Part shown: positions 34,824 through 44,480 of the stretch, piece after piece
Numbering within the stretch: the stretch's first letter is position 1
How the letters are laid out: each line of letters opens with the position of its first letter
Assembly (NCBI GenBank): GCA_900314645.1
Contig: OMWB01000021.1
Location: 46,375 to 90,857, forward strand
Direction of reading: 5' to 3'
DNA: 44,483 bases
Source: an uncultured Actinomycetes bacterium
GTDB lineage: Bacteria > Actinomycetota > Coriobacteriia > Coriobacteriales > Atopobiaceae
Program-made: the position numbers and the translations under genes
Notes under the pieces: generated by a model
Told to the model about the DNA's origin: nothing
Databases searched by the model: none
Seen by the model: only the letters and a program-made list of their open reading frames with translations

Positions 34824-35075
34824 CTAGAACAGGCCAAAGAGGCCTTTTTTCTGGTAAGGACCTGACGAGATGGACAGCAGGTTATAGCCAGTTGCCGCGA
34901 TGACCTCGCGGATCTTGTTCTCGTCGAGGGGCTGCTCAGACACGACGACGCAGCACTTTTTGTGGCGGTTAGCCTTGGCGCTCTTAACGGTGAAGTTGCG
35001 GCGAATAGCGTCGTTGATGTGCGCCTCGCACATGTCGCACATCATGCCGTCGATGCCGATGGTGGTCTCGATCAT
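34824..35075 (-). CDS. Heavy-metal-associated (HMA) domain protein
   Basis: 83 residues with a CopZ-like ferredoxin fold. The metal-binding motif is GMMCDMC (cysteines 13 and 16). A KKCC in mid-protein adds two more cysteines, and the tail GPYQKKGLFGLF is unusual. The ATG overlaps the stop of the FeoB-associated gene by four bases, so it is the last gene of the feo operon and may handle iron or copper in the cytoplasm. Confidence 0.88.
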   Translation of the reverse strand: MIETTIGIDGMMCDMCEAHINDAIRRNFTVKSAKANRHKKCCVVVSEQPLDENKIREVIAATGYNLLSISSGPYQKKGLFGLF

Positions 35076-35290
35076 GCCGCATGCCCCTTCTCGTCCAATG
35101 CGCGCAACTGCTCAAGCTGCTCTGCGGTGAGTCGGATGCGCGGACTTGAGCACACGTGCCCACAGCTACCGCAGTCTCCCGCGCAACTCGTGCTATCGCA
35201 GGTCCTGATGGTTCCCCGCAGCATGCCGCGGATGATGAGCGTCACCACGCAGAAGACGAGGCAAAGAATGACCACATCAATTGGGTTCAT
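35072..35290 (-). CDS. FeoB-associated Cys-rich membrane protein
   Basis: 72 residues: one membrane span (about 5-24), then a cysteine-rich segment TCDSTSCAGDCGSCGHVC and a charged tail. This is the FeoB_associated family seen after feoB in many Gram-positive bacteria; its role in ferrous iron uptake is not defined. It follows feoB by 68 bases, with a hairpin terminator between, so it is probably expressed at a lower level than feoB. Confidence 0.9.
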   Translation of the reverse strand: MNPIDVVILCLVFCVVTLIIRGMLRGTIRTCDSTSCAGDCGSCGHVCSSPRIRLTAEQLEQLRALDEKGHAA

Positions 35291-35309
35291 GACGCCCTCC
35301 TTTCAAAAG

Positions 35310-35347
35310 CGGAAGGGTCACCGGCACACGGCACGGTGACCCTTCCG
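35310..35347 (-). terminator. Intra-operon terminator after feoB
   Basis: Perfect 14-bp arms (35310-35323 and 35334-35347) with a ten-base loop, followed on the minus strand by CTTTTG. It lies 11 bases past the feoB stop and upstream of the two small accessory genes. Confidence 0.85.
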
Positions 35348-35358
35348 TTGACGTGCTG

Positions 35359-37644
35359 TTATTTAACGAGCAGGCGGTCAGCTTCCTGGTACTTCTTGAT
35401 GAAGAGCATGTAGCCGACGAAGCCCAGAACAGCCACGGCGCAGATCATGCCCACAGGGTTCATGGCACCAGAGCCGGCGAGGCCGAGCTGGTACACCACG
35501 AGGCCGGCTGCATAGGCAAACACGCACATGTAGCCGATGGCAATGGCGGTCCACTTCCCGTTGTTCATCTCGCGCTTGATGGCACCCATGGCGGCGAAGC
35601 ACGGCGCGCAGAGCAGGTTGAAGATCATGAAGGCGAAGGCGGCGAGCTGACCATGGCCACCAGAGAAGGCGTCAAAGTCGGCAGCGACGTTGGCCCAGAT
35701 CGGCGAGCCCTCGTCATCCCAATCGTCAGCCTCGGTATCAGCGTTGTAAAGCACGGCGAACGTGGAGACGACCTCCTCCTTGGCCACGAGGCCGGTGACC
35801 GTTGCCACGGCCGGCTTCCAAGAGCCGAAGCCCAGCGGCGTGAAGATGGGGGCAAAGGTGTTGCCAATGCTTGCAAGCAGAGAGTCATCCATCGGGTTGA
35901 CCTCATCGGCAGAGATGCCCATGCGGGCAGCAACGGACTCGACGTACTCGTCGGTCGCGACCTCGGGATCCTCGTAGAGGGCATCAACCATGCCGAACTT
36001 GCCGTTCACGGTGCCAAAGCTGGAGAGGCACCAGATGACGATGGAAGAAATCAGGATGACGGTACCAGCCTTCTTGATGAACGACCAGCCGCGCTCCCAC
36101 GTGCTGCGCAGCACGTTGGTGATGGACGGAACATGATATGCGGGAAGCTCCATGACGAATGGCGCTGGATCGCCCGCGAAGAGCTTGGTCTTCTTGAGCA
36201 TGACGCCGGAGATGATGATGGCGGCGACTCCGATGAAGTAGGCGGAGGTAGCAATCCAGGTGGCACCGCCAAAGAGGGCGCCAGCGATGAGGCCGATGAT
36301 GGGCATCTTGGCACCGCAGGGGATGAAGCAGGTGGTCATGATGGTCATACGACGATCGCGCTCGTTCTCGATGGTGCGTGAGGCCATGACGCCAGGGATA
36401 CCGCAGCCGGTGCCTACGAGCATGGGGATGAACGACTTGCCAGAGAGGCCGAAGCGGCGGAAGATGCGGTCCATGATGAAGGCGATGCGAGCCATGTAGC
36501 CACAGTCCTCGAGGATGGCGAGCATCAGGAACAGCACAAGCATCTGGGGCACGAAGCCGAGTACCGCACCGACGCCGTTGACGATGCCGTCGGCGACGAG
36601 ACCCGTGACGGCCGCACTGGCACCCATGCCTTCAAGGAGCGAGCGGGAGCCTTCGACCAGCCACTCGGCACCAAGGACGTCATTCGTCCAGTCGGTAAGG
36701 AAGGTGCCGATGGAGATGCCACCGTCGCCGATGGGCGCGCCCATGGACAGGGCGTAGACCACCCACATAATCAGAGCAAAGATGGGCAGCGCCAGGATGC
36801 GGTTGGTGACGATCTTGTCAATCTTGTCGGAGGTGGTGAGCTCGCCCTTGTTGGCGCGGCGCAGGCACCCGCCGATGATCGAGGTGATGTAGTCGTAGCG
36901 CTGCGAGGTGATGATGGACTCGGCGTCGTCGTCAAGCTCGGTCTCGCAGGCCTCGATGTCCTTTTCGATGTGAGCAAGGGTGTCCGAGGAGAGGCCAAGC
37001 TTGGCCTGGACCTTTTCGTCGCGCTCGAAGAGCTTGATGGCGTACCAGCGCTGCTGCTCCTCGGGCAGGTTATGGACGGTGACCTCCTCGATGTGCGCGA
37101 GGGCATGCTCGACGCTGCCGGTGAAGCGATGCTGCGGGATGGGCTTGATGCCGCTCTTGGCAAGCGCCACGGCCTCTTCAGCTGCTTCGATCACGCCGGT
37201 GCCCTTGAGGGCGGAGATGGCGACGACCTTGCAGTCGAGTGCCTTGGAGAGGGCCACCAGATCGATGACGTCGCCCTGCTTCTCGATGACGTCCATCATG
37301 TTGACGGCGACAAGCACAGGAATGCCCAGCTCCACGAGCTGCGTGGTCAGGTAGAGGTTGCGCTCGAGGTTGGTGCCGTCAACGATGTTGAGGATCGCGT
37401 CGGGGCGCTGATCGGTGAGGTAGTCGCGCGCGACGACTTCTTCGAGCGTGTACGGTGAGAGCGAATAGATGCCCGGCAGGTCGGCGATGGTCACGTCGGC
37501 GTGGCCCTTGAGCTTGCCGTGCTTCTCCTCCACGGTGACGCCGGGCCAGTTGCCGACGTACTGGTTGGAGCCGGTGAGGGCGTTGAAGAGCGTGGTCTTA
37601 CCGCAGTTGGGGTTGCCCGCGAGGGCAATGGTGATGTTTGCCAT
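35359..37644 (-). CDS. feoB: Ferrous iron transporter FeoB
   Basis: 761 residues, the usual length. The N-terminal G domain has GNPNCGKTT (10-18), a G3 DLPG and a G4 NMMD motif, followed by a helical GDI region and a membrane domain with two gate repeats containing GTGCGIPGV and PCGAKMP cysteines. It imports Fe(II), driven or gated by nucleotide hydrolysis. It starts three bases after feoA with GGAGGTGG as ribosome site. Expression is probably controlled by iron through the palindrome at 38178-38217. Confidence 0.97.
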   Translation of the reverse strand: MANITIALAGNPNCGKTTLFNALTGSNQYVGNWPGVTVEEKHGKLKGHADVTIADLPGIYSLSPYTLEEVVARDYLTDQRPDAILNIVDGTNLERNLYLTTQLVELGIPVLVAVNMMDVIEKQGDVIDLVALSKALDCKVVAISALKGTGVIEAAEEAVALAKSGIKPIPQHRFTGSVEHALAHIEEVTVHNLPEEQQRWYAIKLFERDEKVQAKLGLSSDTLAHIEKDIEACETELDDDAESIITSQRYDYITSIIGGCLRRANKGELTTSDKIDKIVTNRILALPIFALIMWVVYALSMGAPIGDGGISIGTFLTDWTNDVLGAEWLVEGSRSLLEGMGASAAVTGLVADGIVNGVGAVLGFVPQMLVLFLMLAILEDCGYMARIAFIMDRIFRRFGLSGKSFIPMLVGTGCGIPGVMASRTIENERDRRMTIMTTCFIPCGAKMPIIGLIAGALFGGATWIATSAYFIGVAAIIISGVMLKKTKLFAGDPAPFVMELPAYHVPSITNVLRSTWERGWSFIKKAGTVILISSIVIWCLSSFGTVNGKFGMVDALYEDPEVATDEYVESVAARMGISADEVNPMDDSLLASIGNTFAPIFTPLGFGSWKPAVATVTGLVAKEEVVSTFAVLYNADTEADDWDDEGSPIWANVAADFDAFSGGHGQLAAFAFMIFNLLCAPCFAAMGAIKREMNNGKWTAIAIGYMCVFAYAAGLVVYQLGLAGSGAMNPVGMICAVAVLGFVGYMLFIKKYQEADRLLVK

Positions 37645-37647
37645 GAG

Positions 37648-37881
37648 CTATGCCACCTCCGCCATTTCGACCTCGATCATCTCGGCGTCTGCCTTGCGGA
37701 TGGAGAGCTCGTAGCCGCGAACGGTGACCTCGATGGGGTCTCCGAGCGGCGCCACGCGGATAACCTGGACGAGCTGGCCCTTGGTGATGCCCATGTCCAT
37801 GATGCGGCGCTTCACCGGGCCTGTTCCGTGCAGTTTGATGACCTTAACGGTCTGCCCAATCTGGGCATCTCTCAGTGTCAT
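37648..37881 (-). CDS. feoA: FeoA domain protein (adjacent to feoB)
   Basis: 77-residue SH3-like FeoA protein: MTLRDAQIGQTVKVIKLHG, then RRIMDMGITKGQLVQVIRVAPLGDPIEVTVRGYELSIRKADA. FeoA binds and assists FeoB at the inner face of the membrane. The ATG follows AGGAGTC; an in-frame extension of over 70 codons upstream overlaps the other FeoA gene in another frame and is not credible. Confidence 0.94.
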   Translation of the reverse strand: MTLRDAQIGQTVKVIKLHGTGPVKRRIMDMGITKGQLVQVIRVAPLGDPIEVTVRGYELSIRKADAEMIEVEMAEVA

Positions 37882-37945
37882 TGCTGACTCCTTCCTACGC
37901 GACGCTACACGTCGTGCTGATAACCAGTGATTGATGCGTGGGGCC

Positions 37946-38161
37946 CTAGACGTAGATCTTCTTGGCCATCTCTTTGCTGATGGCGACGCGCGTGTCCTTG
38001 ATGGAGCAGATGACGTTGCCGTCAATTTGGCTGATGACCTTGATGGGGGAGCCCACCACGAAGCCCAATCCTTCAAGGAATTGGCGGGTTTCGGGCTTGC
38101 CACCGACGCGGGTGATGAGGCTGCCCTCGCCGGTGCCCAGGAGCGTAAGCGGCATGGACAT
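37946..38161 (-). CDS. feoA: Second FeoA domain protein
   Basis: 71 residues: LTLLGTGEGSLITRVGG, RQFLEGLGFVVGSPIKVISQIDGNVICSIKDTRVAISKEMAKKIYV. It is diverged from the FeoA next to feoB. Two small FeoA proteins before FeoB are common in Gram-positive anaerobes. The ATG has a perfect AGGAGGT five bases upstream and is the first start after the metal-responsive palindrome. Confidence 0.93.
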   Translation of the reverse strand: MSMPLTLLGTGEGSLITRVGGKPETRQFLEGLGFVVGSPIKVISQIDGNVICSIKDTRVAISKEMAKKIYV

Positions 38162-38177
38162 GTGTGACCTCCTACTA

Positions 38178-38217
38178 GTAAACCTTAGCTAACACCAATA
38201 AGTTAGCGAAGGCTTAC
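38178..38217. promoter_or_regulatory. Palindromic metal-regulator operator before feo
   Basis: GTAAACCTTAGCTAAC (38178-38193) and GTTAGCGAAGGCTTAC (38202-38217) are inverted with 14 of 16 bases matching, spaced by eight. The TTAGCTAA-like arms suggest a DtxR/IdeR/MntR-type repressor. It sits between feoA2 and the divergent 683-residue secreted protein gene and might control both. Confidence 0.7.
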
Positions 38218-38306
38218 CAAGAAGTCAACCGTGACCAACATTGTGATATGGTGTAAAGGTTAAGTTTGGTAAGCTTTGCGCAATACGTCGATCGACGGGA
38301 GCGTCT

Positions 38307-40358
38307 ATGCGTTGGTTCACATCAATGGCGCGCACGGCGGGCAAGGTGTTCGTCGCGGCAGCGCTTGCAACATCTTGCTTGGCACCTATCCCTGTTTACG
38401 CTGCTACTTCACCTGATAAGACCGAGACGGTCCATGTGCAGACAGATGCCACGGGGGCAGTATCCGAGGTCACGGTTGAGGTACTTCTGGCCAATGGTGC
38501 CAAGGCAAAGACGGTGCCTGACCGCACGAATCTGACCGACATCAAGCCGTCTGATGAAGATAAAACATTCATGGATTCTGGCGATGGGTCTCTAACTTGG
38601 GCTGCTGATGGGAAGCAGGTCTCCTACAAAGGCACCAGCAACAGCACACTTCCCGTTGAGGTCAAACTGAGCTATCAACTTGATGGCGTGGAGGTAACAC
38701 CAAGCGAGCTCGCTGGGGCGACCGGTCACCTGAAGCTGCGCGTCGACTACCGCAACACCTCGTCTTCCCAGCGGGACATCGCGGGGGAGACCCGTACGTT
38801 TTACACGCCGTTTGTCTGTGTGACGCTCGTGACGCTTGACGGCGAGGTGGCGCGCAACGTCACCGTCACCAATGGGTCGGTCATGGAGGACAAAGGCGGC
38901 TGCGCGGTGGTCGGCTACGCCATGCCAGGCCTCAAGGAGAGCCTTGACCTTGACATTGACGAGCTTGACCTGGACCTGCCCACCTATGTCGAGATTGAGG
39001 CGGACGTCACCGACTTTGAGCTTGATTCCATCTATACCATGGTCACGGCGGAGCTGTTTGAGGACCTTGACGCCTCGGACTTGAAGGATCGGGACACCGA
39101 CGAGGGGGCAGACGCGCTTCGTGACGCCATGTCCCAGCTCATTGATGGGTCCAGCTCCCTTACGGATGCGCTGAACCAGATCGCCCAAGGCGGGGGCGCC
39201 CTGAGTACGGGGGCCGATGCCCTGCGAGAGGCGCTCGGTATGCTGCCTGGTGGCCTGGCAGAGCTCAAGGCGGGTGCGCAGACCCTTTCGGATCGGCTCG
39301 GCGAGGCCAGCGGTGTGACCGAGAGTCTTGCTCAGGCCTCGTCTGGTATTGCTGCTGCCGCAACCCAGGTGTCTCAGGGACTTGGGGCGGCGTCTGGATC
39401 CATCGCTCAGGCAGAGCAGTCCGTTTCAGACCTGATCGATGGCGTAGATGCCTTGGGGCTCGGTGACGTGCAGGCGACCATCACGGCGGCAGAGACGGTG
39501 ACGCAGGATGCCCAGACGGCTGCCGAAGAGGCAAACGCCCTGCTCAGCCAGGCTGCTGGTGATGCGGACACCCAAAAGGCCACCGTTTCTCAGGGACTTC
39601 AGGACGCCAGCGCCGCCTTGAGTGCTCTCCTGTCGGATGAATCGCTCAACCTTACGGATGAGCAGCGGACGCTCCTGTCAGAGCGCGTTGCCGCCGTACA
39701 GTCCACGATAGACGCAGCGCAGACCGACCTCGATGCCGTCGACGTGAGTGCCCCTGATGGTCTTTCCGAAGTAGTGACCAAGCTTTCTGATGATGCGGCC
39801 GCGCTTGGCGAGCACGCGGCGACGCTCGAGGCAACAACGCTCGACGTCACCGGCGTCATAGAGGGAGCGCAGAATGCCCTTTCGTCTCTCGGTGAGGCAG
39901 CGGCCACCGTGAGCGGCGCACAGGAGGCGCTTGGCCCCGTCAGCGCAGGTGCCCAATCAGTCTCAGAAGGTCTGACCGGCGTGACTGCGGGGCTCTCCGC
40001 CGCGCAAGGTGGGGCGAGCACGCTCGCAGGCGCGCTTGACTCCATGGCTACCCAGGCGCCACAAGCCCTCAGCGGCATTGACGCCCTGCAGTCAGGCATC
40101 GATCAGCTGACCGCCGGTACATCTGCCGCGGCGCAGGGCTCCGGCACCCTGACTGACGCCTTGGCAACGCTTGACTCCGAAGGCATCGCCAAGGTGGCCG
40201 ACGCGCTTGCAGAGCTCGGTGACAACATCGAGGACGTCTCGGGAAGCCTTGACGCATTGCGCGAGGCATCTCGCGAGTACGACAACTTCTCTGGGAAGCT
40301 TCCCGACCAGAGCTCGTCAGTGCGCTTCATCTACCAGACCGAACGCATTGGCATGTAG
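38307..40358 (+). CDS. Secreted coiled-coil protein of an ABC/FtsX module (YhgE-like)
   Basis: 683 residues: a signal peptide (about 1-33, cleavage after VYA), a beta-rich acidic domain (about 35-265), then a long helical region (about 270-660) with Leu/Ala/Ser-Gly heptads such as LSTGADALREALGML, as in the extracytoplasmic helices of YhgE/Pip proteins. It has no clear C-terminal membrane span, ending SSVRFIYQTERIGM. The next genes are an ABC ATPase and an FtsX-like permease, so it may form a periplasm-equivalent arm working on cell-wall enzymes or export. The start ATG follows GGGAG. Confidence 0.75.
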   Translation: MRWFTSMARTAGKVFVAAALATSCLAPIPVYAATSPDKTETVHVQTDATGAVSEVTVEVLLANGAKAKTVPDRTNLTDIKPSDEDKTFMDSGDGSLTWAADGKQVSYKGTSNSTLPVEVKLSYQLDGVEVTPSELAGATGHLKLRVDYRNTSSSQRDIAGETRTFYTPFVCVTLVTLDGEVARNVTVTNGSVMEDKGGCAVVGYAMPGLKESLDLDIDELDLDLPTYVEIEADVTDFELDSIYTMVTAELFEDLDASDLKDRDTDEGADALRDAMSQLIDGSSSLTDALNQIAQGGGALSTGADALREALGMLPGGLAELKAGAQTLSDRLGEASGVTESLAQASSGIAAAATQVSQGLGAASGSIAQAEQSVSDLIDGVDALGLGDVQATITAAETVTQDAQTAAEEANALLSQAAGDADTQKATVSQGLQDASAALSALLSDESLNLTDEQRTLLSERVAAVQSTIDAAQTDLDAVDVSAPDGLSEVVTKLSDDAAALGEHAATLEATTLDVTGVIEGAQNALSSLGEAAATVSGAQEALGPVSAGAQSVSEGLTGVTAGLSAAQGGASTLAGALDSMATQAPQALSGIDALQSGIDQLTAGTSAAAQGSGTLTDALATLDSEGIAKVADALAELGDNIEDVSGSLDALREASREYDNFSGKLPDQSSSVRFIYQTERIGM

Positions 40359-40373
40359 GGGAGGTGACGTCAC

Positions 40374-41090
40374 ATGGCACAGGCAAGCAAGGCGTTTCTC
40401 TCCATAGACAGCCTCTCCAAGAGCTTCGGTCAGGGAGAGGCACGCGTCCAGGTGCTGAAGGACATCTCGTGCGACATCGAGCGCGGCGAGATCTGCGTTC
40501 TCTTTGGACCCTCGGGCAGCGGCAAGTCCACGTTCCTCAACATGGTTGGCGGCCTTGAGCCTGCTGACTCTGGCTCAATCAGTGTGAACGGTGTGGACAT
40601 CACGAAACTCTCAGACCACGATCTCGTGGAGTATCGCCGCCGTGAACTGGGCTTTATTTTCCAGTTCTACAATCTGGTGCCCGACCTCACCGTGCGCGAG
40701 AACATCGAGGTTTGCCAGTATCTGTCGCACGAACCGCTGCCCTTGGATGACCTGCTCAAGTCACTTGGTCTCTGGGAGCACCACGGGAAGTTCCCCAACC
40801 AGATTTCCGGTGGACAGCAGCAACGTTGTGCCATTGGCCGTGCACTCGTGAAGAACCCCAGTCTGCTCCTGTGCGATGAGCCCACGGGCGCCTTGGACTA
40901 CCACACGTCCAAGGAAATCTTGGAGCTGATGGAGCGCATCAATCAGGAATATGGCTGCACCATGGTCATCGTTACGCACAACGATGCCATCCGTCACATG
41001 TCTCACCATATACTGCGCCTGCGTGACGGGCAGCTGGCCGAGGATGTGCACAACACCCACCTGCTGCCAGCGCGTGAGTTGAGCTGGTAG
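40374..41090 (+). CDS. ABC transporter ATP-binding protein (LolD/MacB type)
   Basis: 238 residues. Walker A is GPSGSGKS (45-52), the Q-loop [17 protein letters not shown], the signature SGGQQQR (145-151) and Walker [13 protein letters not shown] (164-175). The NLVPxLTVxEN and GALD forms place it in the MacB/LolD/FtsE class whose partner permeases use ATP for mechanical work outside the membrane and not for channel transport. It is 15 bases from the coiled-coil protein gene and directly adjoins the permease gene. Confidence 0.94.
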   Translation: MAQASKAFLSIDSLSKSFGQGEARVQVLKDISCDIERGEICVLFGPSGSGKSTFLNMVGGLEPADSGSISVNGVDITKLSDHDLVEYRRRELGFIFQFYNLVPDLTVRENIEVCQYLSHEPLPLDDLLKSLGLWEHHGKFPNQISGGQQQRCAIGRALVKNPSLLLCDEPTGALDYHTSKEILELMERINQEYGCTMVIVTHNDAIRHMSHHILRLRDGQLAEDVHNTHLLPARELSW

Positions 41091-43541
41091 GTGCGCATGT
41101 CTCCTCTCTTCAAGCGCCTCCCGCGTGAACTCCTCCACAACCTAGGCAAGTACCTTGGCATCTTTCTGCTGTTCGTCTTTGCCATCATGATGGGCTCGGG
41201 ATTCCTTTCGGCTGCACACAGCATTCAAGTGCTCCAGGAGGGCATGCACGAGCGCGATGCCGTTGAGGACTTCCACTTTGCCACGCAGTTTGAGGCGGCG
41301 AAGAAGTCCATCGAAGCGGTCGAGGCGCTTGGCTGCACGGTCTACGAAGACTTCACTGCCGACGTGCCGCTGGTCGTCGCCGGTGCGGAACGAACCACAA
41401 ACTGCCGCCTTATCAACCAAGATAGCCGCGCTCACGTCAACCGCGCCTCATATTACGAGGGGGTGGGCCCACAGACCGCGACCGAGATTGCCCTTGACCG
41501 CGTGTGGTGCAAGAACAACGACGTCAACGTGGGAGACGTGCTTGAGGTGGGTGGCCAGCAGGTCACGGTGACGGGTATCCTCGCACTCTCTGACTATGAG
41601 TGCCTGATGGAGAAGAACACCGACATGCTCTTCAACTCAAACACCTTCACGGTGTCGTTGGTGACTCCCGAGGGCCTCAAGTTGCTGGCGGGCGCCAAGC
41701 GCGACTGGCGCTATGACGTCATCTTGGACGACCGCACCATGGACATTGCGGCGCGTACGACCTTCGAACGTGACGTGGCGGACTTGCTGGCTGACCAGGG
41801 CGAGATCCTTACAGACCTCGTCGACTACGAGTTTGACAACAAGGCCATCTTTTTTGCGACCGATGACGTGGGGAGCGACCAGGTCATGTGGGAAGTGCTG
41901 GTGGCGCTGCTTGTAGTGATCATGGCCTTCGTGTTTGTGGTGCTGTCCAACGCCACCATCGAGCAGGAGTCTGCCGTTATTGGAACGCTCCTTGCCTCGG
42001 GATATCGCAAGCGCGAGCTTATTGCGCATTACATGGCCCTGCCGACGCTCATCGGCATCTTGGGCTGCGTGGCAGGTAACTACCTCGGCCTGACGTTTAT
42101 GAGCACGCCCATGCAGGAGCTCTATTACGGTTCGTACAGCTTGCCGCCGTATGAGTACACATTCAGCCCGCGCGTGTTTCTGCTTACCACGGTCGTGCCG
42201 TTTGTGCTGCTTGAGGTGGTCACGTTCTTGGGACTGGTGCGCAAGCTCCGCTTCACGCCGCTGGCGTTCCTGCGCCGCGAAATCGCAAGTCGCAGCCGTC
42301 GGAATACGCTGCCGCTGCCCGAGCGGCTTGGCTACGTGCGGCGTTTCCAGCTGCGCGTCTTCCTTCGGAACTTCTCGCACTTTGCGGTTCTGTTCTTTGG
42401 CATCGCCTTTTGCAGCCTGTTCTTGTTGTTTGGCCTGTGTCTGATGCCGCTTGTGGAGCACTATGCCGGACTGCTCAAGAGCGACGTAGTGGCTCAGCAC
42501 ATCTACCTGCTCAAGGCGCCGCTCGAGCTTGAGGGCACGCCTGAGCAGCGGGCTTCCTATGCGGCGGTGGAGCGGCTTCTGGAAACGGATGACCCCTTGA
42601 ACGACCTGGGGATGGTGGGGTATGCGCGCACGCTGTTGAGCACGATGAACGTCGATGACGACGAGCATCCCGTCAATACGACCGACAACGGCGAGGAGCG
42701 CATTGCGCAGGCGGAGAAGTTCGTGGCCGCGTCCTTTGAGGTCGCACATGTGTACACCGATAGCTCTGAGCTTGTCACTGCCTATGGCATCGTGCCGGAC
42801 TCGCGGTATTGGACGGGCGTGGACGTGACTGACGGTCAGGTGGTGGTTGGCGCGGGCCTAGCCAAGAAGTGCCGCATCAAACCGGGGGAGACCTTCACGC
42901 TCTTCGACAAGTACACCAACAAGAGCTACGACCTGACGGCGAGCAGCGTGTGGGGTAGCTCCGCCAACATGAACGTCTACCTAGACATGGGAGCGCTCAA
43001 CCGCATGCTCGAGGAGGACGAGGACCGGTTCTTGGGCTACGCGTCCGATGAGGAGCTGGAGCTTGACCAGCGCTACGTGGCCATGGACATCACACCAGAA
43101 GCCATGAGCAGCTCAGCGGAGCAGATGCAAGAGTCCTTCGGTGACATGATGGGCATGGTGGTTGCCTTCGCCATCCCCGTGTACCTGATTCTGGTGTATT
43201 TGCTGACCAAGACCGTCATCGACCGCTCAAGTCGCTACATCAGCTACATGAAGGTGTTTGGCTACCACAACCACGAGATCAGTCGCCTGTATGTGCGCGC
43301 CATCACGGTGACGGTGCTTGTCTCGCTGGTGGCGAGCTTGCCACTGGTGATTTGGCTGGTCGACGTGCTCGTCACGTTGGTGATGGACCGCTATTCGGGC
43401 AATCTGGAGATTTACGTTGAGCCCAGGCTGATGGCCGAGGTGGTCTTGATCGGTGCCGCCGCCTACATTGTGGTTGCCCTCGTGCACTTGTGGCGCATTC
43501 GTCGGGTCGGTCTCGCCGAGGCAATGAAGGTGCAAGAGTAA
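41091..43541 (+). CDS. FtsX-like ABC permease
   Basis: 816 residues with one N-terminal span (about 20-42), a large outer domain (about 45-265), three spans (about 268-390), a further span near 440-460, a second outer domain, and three C-terminal spans (about 685-805). This is the duplicated FtsX arrangement. It begins at GTG directly after the ATPase stop; ATG at 41097 is the alternative. The pair with the ATPase forms a MacB-type mechanotransmission complex, with the secreted protein as the likely third part. Substrate unknown. Confidence 0.9.
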   Translation: MRMSPLFKRLPRELLHNLGKYLGIFLLFVFAIMMGSGFLSAAHSIQVLQEGMHERDAVEDFHFATQFEAAKKSIEAVEALGCTVYEDFTADVPLVVAGAERTTNCRLINQDSRAHVNRASYYEGVGPQTATEIALDRVWCKNNDVNVGDVLEVGGQQVTVTGILALSDYECLMEKNTDMLFNSNTFTVSLVTPEGLKLLAGAKRDWRYDVILDDRTMDIAARTTFERDVADLLADQGEILTDLVDYEFDNKAIFFATDDVGSDQVMWEVLVALLVVIMAFVFVVLSNATIEQESAVIGTLLASGYRKRELIAHYMALPTLIGILGCVAGNYLGLTFMSTPMQELYYGSYSLPPYEYTFSPRVFLLTTVVPFVLLEVVTFLGLVRKLRFTPLAFLRREIASRSRRNTLPLPERLGYVRRFQLRVFLRNFSHFAVLFFGIAFCSLFLLFGLCLMPLVEHYAGLLKSDVVAQHIYLLKAPLELEGTPEQRASYAAVERLLETDDPLNDLGMVGYARTLLSTMNVDDDEHPVNTTDNGEERIAQAEKFVAASFEVAHVYTDSSELVTAYGIVPDSRYWTGVDVTDGQVVVGAGLAKKCRIKPGETFTLFDKYTNKSYDLTASSVWGSSANMNVYLDMGALNRMLEEDEDRFLGYASDEELELDQRYVAMDITPEAMSSSAEQMQESFGDMMGMVVAFAIPVYLILVYLLTKTVIDRSSRYISYMKVFGYHNHEISRLYVRAITVTVLVSLVASLPLVIWLVDVLVTLVMDRYSGNLEIYVEPRLMAEVVLIGAAAYIVVALVHLWRIRRVGLAEAMKVQE

Positions 43542-43641
43542 TTGCGACCAGTGGACAGGTCATGTGTCGCAACAATTTGCCCTCTGCCGAAACATTGCGC
43601 CGCATCCCGTTTTAGTGAGAGACCACCGCGTGCATTTGCCA

Positions 43642-43647
43642 TATGAT
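43642..43647 (+). promoter_or_regulatory. Possible -10 element of gpmA
   Basis: TATGAT differs from the consensus at one base and lies 65 bases before the gpmA start. No good -35 is present 17 bases upstream. The 170-base gap has no other visible gene or terminator. Confidence 0.3.
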
Positions 43648-43712
43648 GCCAAACAGGAATGTGTGCGTGCCGGATGGTCCGGGGCGCCAAAAACCTCGAG
43701 AAGGGAAAACTC

Positions 43713-44480
43713 ATGGCAGAAGACCAGCTTATGCACCTCGTTATCGTCCGTCACGGCGAGTCCGTTTGGAACAAGGAGAACCTGTTCACTGGCTGGACCG
43801 ATGTTGACCTCTCTGAGGCTGGCGTCGAGGAAGCCAAGGAAGGCGGCCGTGCCCTCAAGGAGGCCGGCTATGACTTCGACGTTTGCTACACCTCGTACCT
43901 CAAGCGCGCCATCCACACGCTGAACCACATCCTCGAGGAGATGGACCGCGAGTGGCTGCCCGTCTATAAGAGCTGGAAGCTCAACGAGCGTCACTATGGT
44001 GCTCTCCAGGGCCTGAACAAGGCTGAGACCGCCGCCAAGTATGGTGACGAGCAGGTCAAGATTTGGCGTCGTTCCTTCGACATCCCCGCCAAGGCCCTCG
44101 AGCCGGGCGACGAGCGTTGCGCTCAGACCGCCGAGATGTATCGCGACGTGGCTATGAAGGATCAGCTTCCCTACACCGAGTGCCTGAAGGACTCCATCGC
44201 CCGCGCATGGCCGTACTTCCAGGATGAGATCGCTCCGCAGCTCAAGGCTGGCAAGCGCGTCCTCATCGCCGCTCACGGCAACAGCCTCCGCTCCCTCGTC
44301 ATGAAGTTCGAGCACCTCACCCCGGAGGAGATCCTCGAGGTCAACATCCCGACCGCCATTCCTCTGTCCTACACGTTCGATCAGGACTGGAACGTCGTCG
44401 ACAAGCACTACATTGGCGACCCCGAGATGATCGCCGCCAAGATCGACGCCGTCGCCAACCAGGGCAAGGCTAAGAAGTAA
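43713..44480 (+). CDS. gpmA: 2,3-bisphosphoglycerate-dependent phosphoglycerate mutase
   Basis: 255 residues, complete. It interconverts 3- and 2-phosphoglycerate in glycolysis. The phospho-histidine is His14 in VRHGESVWN, followed by [29 protein letters not shown] and [15 protein letters not shown] with the second His. The ATG is chosen from the AGAAGGG site seven bases upstream; the frame is open 18 codons further. Codon use is strongly biased toward C-ending codons, as expected for a highly expressed gene. Confidence 0.97.
   Translation: MAEDQLMHLVIVRHGESVWNKENLFTGWTDVDLSEAGVEEAKEGGRALKEAGYDFDVCYTSYLKRAIHTLNHILEEMDREWLPVYKSWKLNERHYGALQGLNKAETAAKYGDEQVKIWRRSFDIPAKALEPGDERCAQTAEMYRDVAMKDQLPYTECLKDSIARAWPYFQDEIAPQLKAGKRVLIAAHGNSLRSLVMKFEHLTPEEILEVNIPTAIPLSYTFDQDWNVVDKHYIGDPEMIAAKIDAVANQGKAKK

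Noticed and set aside
39599..40099. Ser/Ala-rich frame antisense to the coiled-coil protein
   Set aside because: It mirrors the Ala/Ser-rich repeats of the sense gene.
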